Positions 22,833 through 33,385 of a stretch of 64,000 bases of DNA are shown in pieces. This DNA comes from Symbiotaphrina buchneri. Lineage: Eukaryota > Ascomycota > Symbiotaphrinales > Symbiotaphrinaceae. Location: contig BCIG01000013.1 of NCBI GenBank assembly GCA_001599915.1, positions 558,001 through 622,000 of the forward strand. Reading direction: 5' to 3'. Numbering within the stretch: the first letter of the stretch is position 1; the number at the start of each line of letters is the position of its first letter. The notes beneath the pieces are model-generated. The model saw only the letters and a program-made list of their open reading frames with translations. It was not told the DNA's origin and made no database searches. Both the position numbers and the translations under genes were made by a program.

Positions 22833-24474
22833 CGCTGAGGCCGTAGACGCTCTGAGCGAAGCGTTGTATAGTTACAAGATAGTCTTATTCACAAAGATGA
22901 AAGTGACACAAATTGAGTCTCTTGGACGAGCATGGCCTGTCTATATATTCTCAATCTAAACCATGCAACCCTGACGCTTCCTCCCATCTAGCACCAGGCA
23001 GCCAGGCCCGTCTAGCCATCGACCGGCGTCTCCACGGCGTCTCGAGGGCGCCCTAAGCCGGGTGGAGGTGGTGGACTACACGGCATAGTTTCCAGCAGCA
23101 TCCCCGCACCCCAGGAAACCTTACCTTAGTCGCAACGCTTCACAGCTTTCTCGTACTGCTGACATGATCACTACCGCAAGGACCCACCAACTCATCCAGC
23201 TCATTATCTAGATTATTGTGGATTTATTTGCATTTTGCAGCTGACCGTACATGTACATTTGATCCCGCCAAGCGGCAAGCAGTCTCTTCTTGCCGGCACG
23301 TACGAGTGCAAGTGCAATAATGCACCCCTGCTGCTCGACTTGTCTTGTCCCCAGCTAGGAAGGCCGTATGCTTGCTTATCATTAGTACTTAAAAAATATA
23401 AATATTAATATAAAAATAACCAATCCACCGCTTTTTCAGCGTCCGCTGCTGCTCTCGAAGGAGTACGAGGACAGAGTAAAGCTGTGCAGAGCTCTAGCCG
23501 CACGCAGGTCAGTCTGCCTTATAAAAGCATGTCACCATCGCCAAAGAGCTAGCGGACTACCCTTGGTTTGTCCCCATGCTAAACTCGTAGTGAATGCTCA
23601 GGGTTTACTGTATCATTTTATTGCATCTATCTTCATGCTCTTATCAGGGGGACTGCTTGCTCAGAGAATCCGTGCAATTGATTTGCTATAGCTTTCGATA
23701 CTTGACAGCTGTATATGATATAACACGGTCCAGACCCAATAGAACAGTCACAAGGCCCATAACACATAGTCACAAATAGTGTCGAGATGACGAGCGTCGC
23801 AGCCTGCATCTCTGCGCGGGTGTCTATGTCTTATGCGCTCCCAACTCCCAACCTTGGCCGACTATTCCCTGCCACACGAGAGATGCCTCATAAATACTGA
23901 CATTTCGAGAGTGGCTTTTCAGGACCATCTTCATTCTCGAGGTTGTTCACCGGGTAGGTTGAACAACCCCCTGTGGAGGCTGGACGGGAGGTTATCCCGC
24001 GCTGAGAAGCGCATAGTACAGGTTCCCCCGAGAGTCGACAATACCGACTTGCCTCCCCTGGCTCCTGTTCAACTCTCTTTTCGCACCCTCCAGGCCGCCT
24101 TCCAAGATTCCCCACATCTCCCGTTTCTAAGTCCGGGAAATATAATAAACGCTCTGAGCGGCTCAGCAAGCGGATCACTCAGCCGCGTTTCCTGAAAACA
24201 CCGTGGGTCTGAGGCGTAATGGTCAATGGCCATCCTGAGGGTATTACCACATGGGCGACTGGAGGTGACTCGGGCCCACCTCTTGAAATATAGTTGTCAT
24301 TAGAGCACCGGACTCAGCAAGGTTACTGGAATGACCAGGCATGCAAGCAATCAGCCGCCATCACGAGGAGCACCGGGCCGGTCCCTGCTATATTCGGTGC
24401 CTAACGGCGGATAGAAGCTCCTAATGAAGGCATCTAGACGCTTCCTGCGGAACTCAGCCGCCGTTCACACAAGG
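22833..24474. other. Intergenic region with an AT-rich patch
   Basis: Promoter of the acyl-CoA ligase at its left side and 3' UTR of the F-box-like gene at its right. A short A/T-only stretch lies at about 23390-23418. No coding sequence, tRNA or longer repeat is supported. Confidence 0.5.
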
Positions 24475-25722
24475 TTAGTTTGAGACTGGTGGGAAGATTT
24501 GCCTGTTGAGAGCGTCCAACTCTTTCTTGATGTCCTGATTGCCATCGGCGATCTTCAACGCAAGATCCTCGTACTCGTTTGCCTGCTCGAACTCCTCCAT
24601 CTTCCTCCTGGCCATGGCCCGGTAGAAGTAGATGCGCGCTACATCCTCGTCCTTGAGATGCTTCTTCACCGTCTTGCTCTCTCTCAATACGCAATCCCAG
24701 ATGCCCGGAGATTGCTTCCACCACGCAGAGCTGCCATCGGGATTTTCCTGCGCATCTTCGTCAAAGACGTATTTCCTGAGATCTTCCCGCAATTTGCGGA
24801 AGATCTCCAGTGCAATCTTGGCTTTTTCGTCTGCCGGGCCAAAGCCCCGTTCCCAGCGGTCTGCTACACGTAGATTACCGAGGATGATGTCTCGTAGGAG
24901 CTCGACGGCCAGGCCGACCACCTCCTCGGCGCACTCCTCGATAATGTCCGAGTGCAAACGGGCGATGTGGTCGAGTACTGTGAGCGCGTACTCGAAGTTT
25001 TTGACGGCGAACTCAAAGCTACCGCATCTTGCGCTGTACCGACCGTAGTCTTGAATCTCACGGACGATGCTCATGAGCATGGTGGTATCCCAGCTCTCGC
25101 TCGTCATGGTCTCCTGGACCTGCTGCGCGACACGATCGTCGATATTGCCCGTGACCTCAACGTCGCCTAGGGCACGCCACATCAGGAATGGCTTGAGCAA
25201 AGCCCAGGGCTCATGTTGGCCCGCAATCTCAAAACGGGCAAAGATCCCGTGCATGGCGCTATCATGCTCATCGGCCTTATCTGCGAAGACCTGGATGCAG
25301 AGTTCGTTGAGCTCCTGCGCGAGCAAAACCACCGCCATCTGTGAATGTTCTTGATTTTGCTTGGGATGCTCGTATGACAGGTACACGCGCAGGGACCAAG
25401 GCACATGATGGCGGACCTCCGGGGGAAGCCGAGGAGGAAAGTCAGACTCAAAAAAGCTCAGCATGGCGTCCAGGTTGTCCGCCTCCAGCAAGATGAAGCT
25501 ATTCTCGCGGCGGAAGATCTCCATAGCTTCTTTGTAGGTGGTCTTGCACACTCGGAAGATCGTCAGATCAAGGTTCCATTCGGTGCCCCCAAAGTGATCT
25601 TCGCTGTAGAGACAATATTCGGGCGAATTGGCCGTCTTCTGGGTCGAGACGAGCCATCTGTATACGTTCTGTCGGACTTCTGCAGGGAGTTCCATAAATG
25701 GAAATGGTTTGTCGCCGGACAT
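24475..25722 (-). CDS. F-box-like (2EXR-type) domain protein
   Basis: Single exon, 415 residues from the ATG at 25722. The N-terminal FPFMELPAEVRQNVYRWLV fits the F-box/2EXR-like motif of fungal proteins that begin with 'FxFxxLPxExRxxIY', and is followed by CKTTYKEAMEIFRRENSF, the usual second part. The C-terminal third is helical and TPR-like (KNFEYALTVLDHIARL ... ARIYFYRAMARRKMEEFEQANEYEDLALKI). Such proteins are often lineage-specific and may recruit targets to SCF ubiquitin ligases; here that is only inferred from the family. The frame is open upstream without another ATG. Confidence 0.82.
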   Translation of the reverse strand: MSGDKPFPFMELPAEVRQNVYRWLVSTQKTANSPEYCLYSEDHFGGTEWNLDLTIFRVCKTTYKEAMEIFRRENSFILLEADNLDAMLSFFESDFPPRLPPEVRHHVPWSLRVYLSYEHPKQNQEHSQMAVVLLAQELNELCIQVFADKADEHDSAMHGIFARFEIAGQHEPWALLKPFLMWRALGDVEVTGNIDDRVAQQVQETMTSESWDTTMLMSIVREIQDYGRYSARCGSFEFAVKNFEYALTVLDHIARLHSDIIEECAEEVVGLAVELLRDIILGNLRVADRWERGFGPADEKAKIALEIFRKLREDLRKYVFDEDAQENPDGSSAWWKQSPGIWDCVLRESKTVKKHLKDEDVARIYFYRAMARRKMEEFEQANEYEDLALKIADGNQDIKKELDALNRQIFPPVSN

Positions 25723-26925
25723 GATGGCAATGATGGAAGCTTTTACAGCCGGACGAGGCAATGCTTGCAGAAGGGCAGACCGTTCGTTCAGAGATTCAGC
25801 TTATCTGTTGTCGACTGGCGTCCCTCTTACCGTTGAAGAGGGGTAACGATGCGACGCGGCAAGACTAGCGGCATGATCTTCAAGACGCGCATCATCCAAT
25901 GGGAACCCTGAAAGAAGAAAAGTCGACGATCCACCTTTCGAGAAAGAAGGAAGAAACAGCAAAAGGAGCAAGAATGACGGGGAAGGGGGAAGGGGAGGAG
26001 GAGGAGGAGGCTGGGATTGGGAAGAAGGGGGCGGGGCACGATGCAAAGGTAGAGTTAAAAGAGTGTCGGAGTACGCCTAGGCTCCAGCAAAGTATGGCGT
26101 ACCTCAGGTACTGTACTACTGGATTCCGCCCACGATGGTACTTTCGTAGGAATCCCGCGTACGCCGTGCTTTAGTGTTTTACAGCTGCAAAAGGGACATG
26201 AGATGGTGTGAGGCTACTTGGCTTGGCGTCCGATCTGACACCAATAAACCGCGATCTCTGCGCTCTCTGCTCCCCGTTGTCCGTCCACTGTCCGAGTGAC
26301 GAAATCGATCCAACTCGATTATAATTGACAAATCCGTCTCAACTTCATCTTTTTCACCTCCATTATTCTTCTATTGCAAAAGTGTATCTGGATAGCGTAC
26401 GAACTACGAACTGCCAGCGAATCCAAGTCCTAGCTTAGCTAACGTGCAGTTTCCAGAAACCCATGTTGAATAGTGGCATGTGAGAGCATGTGCGTGCATG
26501 GCGTAGGTGGTGTTTTGGGCCGAGCCGGGAGGCGGACTATGAGTACATACTCCGTACTGCGCCATGATTGGACAATTTGCATCGCCTAATAAATATGATT
26601 GGCCTGGAGGTTTCTCCCGAGGTCTTGTGGCCGAAGACTTCTACAAATACTCCGTACGCGTCGCTTTCTTTTTCCCATGCACAGGTCTGCCTCAACACCA
26701 ACCAAGGGTTCATGATCGGTCGCCGAAGCAATATTCGGATGCAATCCTTGGAGATTACAGACGTTAATTGTAGACCATCTGTCCCCGCCCGTTGACATGC
26801 ACAAGATACCCATATCCATCGCCATGCTCTATGCTTCTGCTTTCCAGATCACCGAGAATTCCTGTAAATGCAATGCAGCAGCATAACGCCCCTGACGCCT
26901 CACCACCGATATCCGCCACTATGCC
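25723..26925. other. Intergenic region with purine-rich tract
   Basis: Promoter of the F-box-like gene and 3' flank of the Hsm3-like gene. A purine-rich stretch with (GGA) repeats lies at about 25970-26035. No gene is supported. Confidence 0.5.
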
Positions 26926-29054
26926 TCATAGCTCCAATGTTCCTACCCTTCCTCCAATCTCCCGGTCCATGCTGCCCCAAGGTCCTTCCGCCAACCTGCG
27001 TGTCACGACGGACTCCAAGGACCTGGCACCCCTTGGATACTCGCCGTGCTCGTCGCGGAACTCCTTCACCGCCGCCCAAAAGGCCTTCAACGCACCGTAC
27101 TTGGCCATCCCCACCTTGTAAGCCGCGCTCTCCGCGTCCCCTCGTCCACCACCGACCAGATTGCTGAACGACTGCGCCGGCTCCAGCAGCCAGGGGATGA
27201 CCGTCTCAGCGGCCGGAGAAGCGAGCATGGCTTCAACGCCGGTGAGCGGCGGCGGTGTGCTTCCCGGTGGGAGCATTAAGCTGAGCTGAGTCTCTGTAGG
27301 CAGCGCAAAAGAAGACTGCGAAGAGTATGTTGGTGTAGAGGTAGGCAATTGCGCCCATTTTGCTGATATGACGCCAGTGATAAGGGTGATTGCTGCAAGC
27401 GCTTGTTCCTTGAGCGCAAGGGTTTGCGCAAGGCTGACCAGACTCTTATAGAAGTCAGGAGTATTGGAGACGTACAGAGCGTAGAGCACCCGGGCGGCCG
27501 CCAGATCGGTGGCAGTTCGGGCTGCCTGTTCGCCCTCAGATGAGGACGGATCCTTCCCATAGAACAGCGTTAAAAGCGTATGTAAGGCAGCTGCGTTGGC
27601 TGGCTTCACAGGGATTTGAGACAGAAGGTGTGAGCGCCAAATTTGTGCCGGCTGCGGGGAGACGAGATCCGCCTGCGAGGGCATTAGAGCAACCAGCGGT
27701 AGGGAACTCAGCAGGTGCAGTGACCACTGTGGAGCTTCACCCGCCCACCTTGAAAGAGGCCTGTGCAGCTCATCTCCGATGGAGCGAAGAATCTTGTCGT
27801 AGCTGACGAATGCTTCCTTATCCGTAGCAAGGAGATGACCGGGAAAATGAGCAACATAGATGGCGATGTATTTCGCAGAACGTCCGAAGAGGAAAGAGAC
27901 ATCCAAAGGACTTAAGGCCGGATTGTTCGAGTCTAGATAGTATGCAGCAGTTCTATTGTGGAGGCCCCTGGAGATGAGAAAGTCCAGTGCAGGGGACGAG
28001 TTACGAGCAGTCAGAGAAGTTGTAGAAGAAGACAGAGATGATGTGTCTGGTGACACAGTCTTCAAAAGATCCGCATAAAAGTCTATGAGCGTAATATGCA
28101 TCAGTACGTCGTCTGCTATGTCGACCATGTGTCCTGCCGCAAAGTCCAGGAGTCCTTCCCGGCCTTGTGGCATTCCATACGAAGCTTCGATCTCTGGGAA
28201 CTGGGAGTGCGTAACGGCCGACCAATCTAGGCTTGCGATCCTCGGCAACACGTTCATCAGCCTTGCTTGAGCAAGCGTTTTGGCGTTTTTGCTGAGCTTC
28301 TCTACACCTTTGGAACCTCTGACGGCGCATATGGAGAAAATCATCCCGTAAATATCTCGGTCGCCGAAGACCCTCCTCCACATCAAGCCTGACCCGGCCG
28401 GCCTGGTTTGTACACTTCCGGTATCGGCCATATCTATGTCTCCATCACCAGAATAGTGTGAAGAGAGATCCACCTCCAGTAGTCGCGCGATGACCTGAGA
28501 CGCTTTCTCTGCTACGTCTGTTTGTTCCGTAGACAGCCATAAGCGGACCAACTCTTTCACTGTATCACGCTGGCCAGCAACTATCGCCGCATAGTGTGGA
28601 CTGAGAGTCGCTTTCTCGAGGAGATTTGATATTAGGAGATTGAAAGGTTGGTTCTCTTTGCGGAGGCCCTCTCGGAACTCGACAGGAGGTTCGATTTGTA
28701 GGATTTGCTCAAATGATAGCGGTTCCGATACTTTGATGAGTAGGTCAACCAGCGGCCGAGGGTCTTGCTGAAGCTTTGGTAAAAGGCTCGATATCTGCTG
28801 AAGGAGGCTTGTGACGTGCGTGGCAGCTTCGGGATCTGTGATCACAACAAGTCAGGAGCGTGTCTCCAGAGTACTCTAAAGACGTTGCGGTTACACGTAC
28901 TGTTGAGGACGCCTGAAAGCTGCAGCTGACTTCTATCTATCAGCTTCACGTCCAAGGCCGTCGTTGGACTGTTCTCCACATCGGAAAGGTGTTGCTGCAG
29001 GTCGGAGAACGCATCTTGCATACTGCCCATGCTAGGCGGCTCGGAGACTTCCAT
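26926..29054 (-). CDS. Hsm3/PSMD5-like proteasome assembly chaperone
   Basis: Two exons, 29054-28901 and 28835-26926; 687 residues. The protein is all-helical with HEAT/ARM character (LLIKVSEPLSFEQILQIEPP, LLEKATLSPHYAAIV, ELVRLWLSTEQTDVAEKASQVIARLLEVD, LMWRRVFGDRDIYGMIFSIC, LLDFAAGHMVDIADDVLMHITLIDFYADLL). This matches my memory of fungal proteins annotated with the Hsm3 N-terminal domain, the chaperone that holds Rpt1 during assembly of the 19S base and is related to animal PSMD5/S5b. The annotation as a mismatch repair protein that such genes carry comes from yeast genetics. It is divergent from the Rpc31 gene across 257 bp. The existence of the gene is firm; the orthology is moderate. Confidence 0.8.
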
Positions 29055-29311
29055 TATGACTTACGATCATTTACTCGATAGAGCAAAAGCCGTGAAGCCA
29101 AAGTATCGCGCGTGGACAGTGCCTGCCACTGTGCCAACTGTAAAATTCCCGGGGCAAGGAGAATCAGCGGGGTAGTGCTGGTGTTTGGGCCCCCGGCGAA
29201 GAAGCTACCGCCTACGGCACTTGCCGCGTTGCATGGGAAATATTTCGAAGGGCTCCCCCCTTCCCCCTCATCCCGTATCAATCAACACTTCTTCTTTACA
29301 ACTTATTACCA
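29055..29311. promoter_or_regulatory. Short bidirectional promoter (Hsm3-like / Rpc31)
   Basis: Only 257 bp separate the two divergent start codons, so promoter elements must be shared or interleaved. No specific factor site was identified. Confidence 0.5.
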
Positions 29312-30212
29312 ATGGCCGGACGAGGTGGCCGCGGGGGAGGCTTCGGTCGCGGAGGCGGCGCCCCTGGTGCCCGTGGTATAATGCAAGCCGCGACCTGGCA
29401 GTTCGACCCGGAGGTGAAGCTGGAATCTGCGCCGACTGCTCTGTTCCCTGTATGCCTAGGCCATCTTCCCGGCTCTCCAGCATCCAGACATTTTTGTGCT
29501 GACGAACTCCATAGCCCATGGCCACTCCTGTAGCAAAGCCGCTCGCTGCCGACGAACGTAAAGCTGTAGCATACTTTCGCAGTTTCCGGAATCAAGTACA
29601 CGCCGGTCCGCTATATACCGTCTTGAAGGATAAGGGCGGGGCGGACAAGACAAGTGCAGCTCTGGCAGACCCATTCGAGAGTATGCCAACGTATACAATG
29701 CGCTACAGAAAGCAGACAAGGAAGATCCCTCGGTTGGATACTAGGCCTTATGGTAAGTACGGTGTCTAGCATATGACTTTGCACTTGGAATTTGAACGAG
29801 CGGCTGACCGCGGTCTGTGTCGTTAGTTATGGAATTCTTTCCCGAGGAATTATGGTCTACAATCGATCCAACTTACAAAGATGATGGCACTGGTGGACGC
29901 TCTTACAAGCGGAAGAAGTTGACAGTCGCCAACGGTGACGAGCTATTGGATCCTCTCTCCAATCTTGATGCCGAGGATCCATCGAGCCGACTGGCAACAC
30001 TCCAGACTGACGACGAAGAGGACGAAGGCGAAAAGAAAGAAGCCGATCCGGACGAGGAGCAGCAGGAAGAAGAGGTCGACGATGACTTCGAAGATGACGA
30101 GGAGGAGATGGGCGGAGATTACGATGCAGAACAATATTTCGAGGATGGAGCTGATGATTATGATGATTATGGCGATGCCGGAGGGGACGACGAAGGCGGC
30201 TATTATGGGTAG
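29312..30212 (+). CDS. RPC31: DNA-directed RNA polymerase III subunit Rpc31 (C31/RPC7)
   Basis: Peripheral subunit of RNA polymerase III, part of the C31-C34-C82 initiation subcomplex. Exons 29312-29449, 29515-29752, 29827-30212; 253 residues. The N-terminus is Gly/Arg-rich (MAGRGGRGGGFGRGGG), the centre carries RNQVHAGPLYTVL and RLDTRPY, exon 3 starts VMEFFPEELWSTIDP and ends in a long acidic tail (EEDEGEKKEADPDEEQQEEE ... DDYDDYGDAGG), the order found throughout the C31 family. Glycine-rich start, short central motif and acidic tail make confusion with another family unlikely. Confidence 0.9.
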
Positions 30213-30736
30213 CTCACTGTCATAGCCTGGAACTGGCTCACTGCTTGCATGGAAGGCGTTCATAGATACCTTGGGCGGAAATTTCTGGTTGTCAGATCTC
30301 ATCAAATTTCTTGAATCCTGACATCTCCTCTGATATCTGCCCAGCCTCTGCCACCGGGTTGCACCCTGGAATTATTCGCGTTGGAACCACTTTAGCTGCT
30401 GCAACCGGACAGGTTGCTTCCCATGTCGCATTCAGTGGATTTATTTTCCCGCCTATCTTCTTCTGGAATGCACTGTGGCAAGCAGAGCAATCACTCTAGC
30501 TTTCCACGCCGGGCTGATCCTAAAGCCTTTGTGGCTGCATTGTTGGTTGGCCGGCATGGTGCATTGGAGCAGTACCCTTGGCTTCTTGTCGAGACGATCG
30601 GGCGAAACTCCTCTTGTGGAGAAGGGCTCCCTGTGACGGCACCCGTCCCCGCCAGGGTGCGTTGACAGTCCCTTGATAGGCAAAAATGACTGCACAATGC
30701 GGCAAATAGATAGCCAACCCAGGCAGAGGACTGCTA
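30213..30736. other. Convergent 3' intergenic region
   Basis: 3' flanks of Rpc31 and Ku70. Nothing else supported. Confidence 0.55.
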
Positions 30737-32965
30737 CTACTTGCTTTCGAAGTACTGTTCCACTCTTTCCACGAGCTCACCCTTTTTGCCACTAGTCGGC
30801 AACCCTTGTGACTCTAGCCAATCTTTAAGGACGGACACGGTGAGCTGGGAAAGTCAGTATCACAATAACCTAGAGTTCAGATGGGAGGCGAGCTAAGACC
30901 TTGTTCACCGCATTCCTTTCGAATTGTTTTCGCATGTCTACACCTGCACCACTGTTGGAAGCAGTACTCGCAGGGACGGCACCATTTGCCGTCTTCGCCT
31001 TTTTGCTGGCAGTGCTGGTGCTTGCTGATGCAGGCCGTTTTGGTGCAGCGGATCCACGCTCATGTTGCCAAGCACGATATTGGTGTTCGAGTTCCTGACC
31101 CCATTCGATGACGTACTCTCCAGCACGCTGATTAGGTCGGTCAGTAACTGCAGAGCGTACTCTTGGATGGACTGAAGATAAAGTACCTTATCAATTTGTC
31201 TATAACGCGGTATCGTTTTATCTTCTGGTTGTTCTGGCAGGTCTTCTTCCAAAGCCATCGCTTGCAGGATCCGATAGTGCCATTGTAATGCTGGAACGAT
31301 CAGTCTTGCAGGAGCGAGAGAAAGATAATCCGACTTACCGGGGTTGGGATATCTCTCAGGGTTATACTGCGCCTTCGGAAGCTGCAGCTGTTGTATTACA
31401 GTCCGCATCATATCGACGAGAGAGTCCGGAGAGCGGACGAGTATTGCTTCAGGGTTCTGCCGGATATCGTCCGCGAAGGGTAACTGGACGAGCCATAGTC
31501 CAGGGGGTATCATTTGCGCTCCATGGTCGTCGAGCCTTTCTGCTCCGGGTATTATGGCTGTCATAACTGGAGCAGCATTCCGCCTAGCAATGTACCAGGC
31601 AACTGCCATCTTCTCGTCCTGCAAAAGCTTCTGATGGAGAGCGGAGAATACTCGAGTAGAACCGATATAGTCCTCTTCTGACGGGTAGATGAATGTGCAC
31701 GGCTTCAAAGACGCCCATATGGGTAGCATTGACATCGGCTTGAAACCAATGATACGGATCACTGGATCCCCAAAATCACGTAATGACTTCATTTCATCCA
31801 GGCTGAATGCCACTTGCTCTCCGCCAAATTTGTACGCCTTCTTGACCTCAGTCTTTTCTACCACTCTTGCAGTATCATCTGCCATCTGTGTCGTTACGCC
31901 CTTTGCTAATTGCGGCTTTTCACCTCCTAGCCAGATATAACAGCTTCTAGCCGGTTCTTGCCGTTTGAAGATGATATATCCCTTGACGGATATCTTAAAA
32001 CCCGGTCCAATCTCGAAAGGAACGTTGGAAAACAGCGCCCTTCTTGCTACGGCTTTTGAGTTGATGTTCGACAGAAGGGAGTTGAGCAGTGTTATCCCAT
32101 CACCTGTAGCAGAAGCTTTGGTAGCGGAAGAGGTGGGAGCCGGCGCTTCGGGATCCATCGGCTGCATTCGATATACAATATCCTGTGGATGTTAATGGAG
32201 GCCTTTGAGGAACATGTCTGGGGTGGTACATCGTAGAATTTGCTTCGATCGAACTCATGATCCGGTCTAGATATCGGAAAGAGCTCGATGATGACCCCAA
32301 GGTCGTAAAGATCCTTTGCACGAACGGCCGCTGCTGATTTCATGGCCTTGTCATTGGCATGGGGGTCATCGTTATCCGTGACGAGGAACAGCCGGCGAGA
32401 AGAGAAGTTTGGAGCTTTTGTCGTGAAGATCTGGTTTGCACAAAACAGCACATTGGCCATGGTAAGTGGCTCTTTGGATGGCACCAAAAGCTTGCTCGCC
32501 TCTTCCTCATCTTCGACCAGACTTTTGAGCGCCTTTACATCCGAAGCAGCGGGAACGTCCAGATCTGCTAGTAGATAGCAATGTGGATATGATAGCCCAC
32601 CCCTACTGTGCTCTTCTTGCCCCTGGAATTTGGTTTGCTCTGTACCGAATAATAGGATTCCCATCATGTCGTTAGGGTGGGAGATAATCCGTTGTTGCAT
32701 CAACGAGTAAGCGCATTTGAGTGCCGCCGATGCGGGCGAGTCTCTGTCGGCTTTCTTGTCCTCGGACGTACTCATAGGGGTAAGCTTGGAAGGACTGATT
32801 TCTATTGCAAACAACACGGCATCTTTGACGGTTTTGTATCCCTGGGCCGTCGTCAGTAAGGTAATCGAAGGATACTGGCTTCCATCTTGTTACCGTCTCA
32901 TCAACTTCATCGTCCTCATCCTCATCCTCCTCTTCCGGTTTCCATTTATTCTCCTCATCCGCCAT
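30737..32965 (-). CDS. ku70: Ku70, DNA end-binding subunit
   Basis: ATP-dependent DNA helicase II 70 kDa subunit, which with Ku80 binds double-strand ends in non-homologous end joining and at telomeres. Minus-strand exons 32965-32894, 32841-32230, 32182-31339, 31290-31187, 31127-30900, 30844-30737; 655 residues, the usual fungal size. Acidic start [19 protein letters not shown], then [16 protein letters not shown] and the vWA-like domain, the Ku core ([59 protein letters not shown]) and a C-terminal SAP domain ([20 protein letters not shown]) in the last 36 residues. The intron at 31338-31291 is 48 nt with no stop. Divergent from the acinus-like gene. Confidence 0.95.
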
Positions 32966-33385
32966 GTTGAGCGCCTCTCCTCACCAACGTCGTTGGGCAG
33001 TTTCCAGTCGATGAGAGCAAATGTGGCGAGTGCGTTGTGCCCAACTGCATCTGAACGGGAGTGCAATGCGATGCTGCTATTGATATCGGTACGTCACAGC
33101 GAACGCGCCTCGTGCCTGGGCGCGCCCGCGTCTCTTTAGCTTCCAAGGTTGCTTAGCAGCAAAACAGGCGACTACGCTAGTGAGCTTAGCTTAAAGCTTG
33201 GCAGGCATGAAACCGACACTTAACGCAACACACCCGCGATGGCGCATCTATCCCCCGTCATGCACCGCTCTCCAGTCGCGACAATTTGATCCTCTCACCC
33301 ATTCATCTACGCTTATCTCAGTGTCGACGCGCTTCGATGTGAACGTCCAGCGCCATTACTCGTGAAAGATTACTCTATTGGCGCC
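32966..33385. promoter_or_regulatory. Divergent promoter (Ku70 / acinus-like)
   Basis: A 420 bp spacer between two divergent starts, presumably a shared promoter. No factor site identified. Confidence 0.4.
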
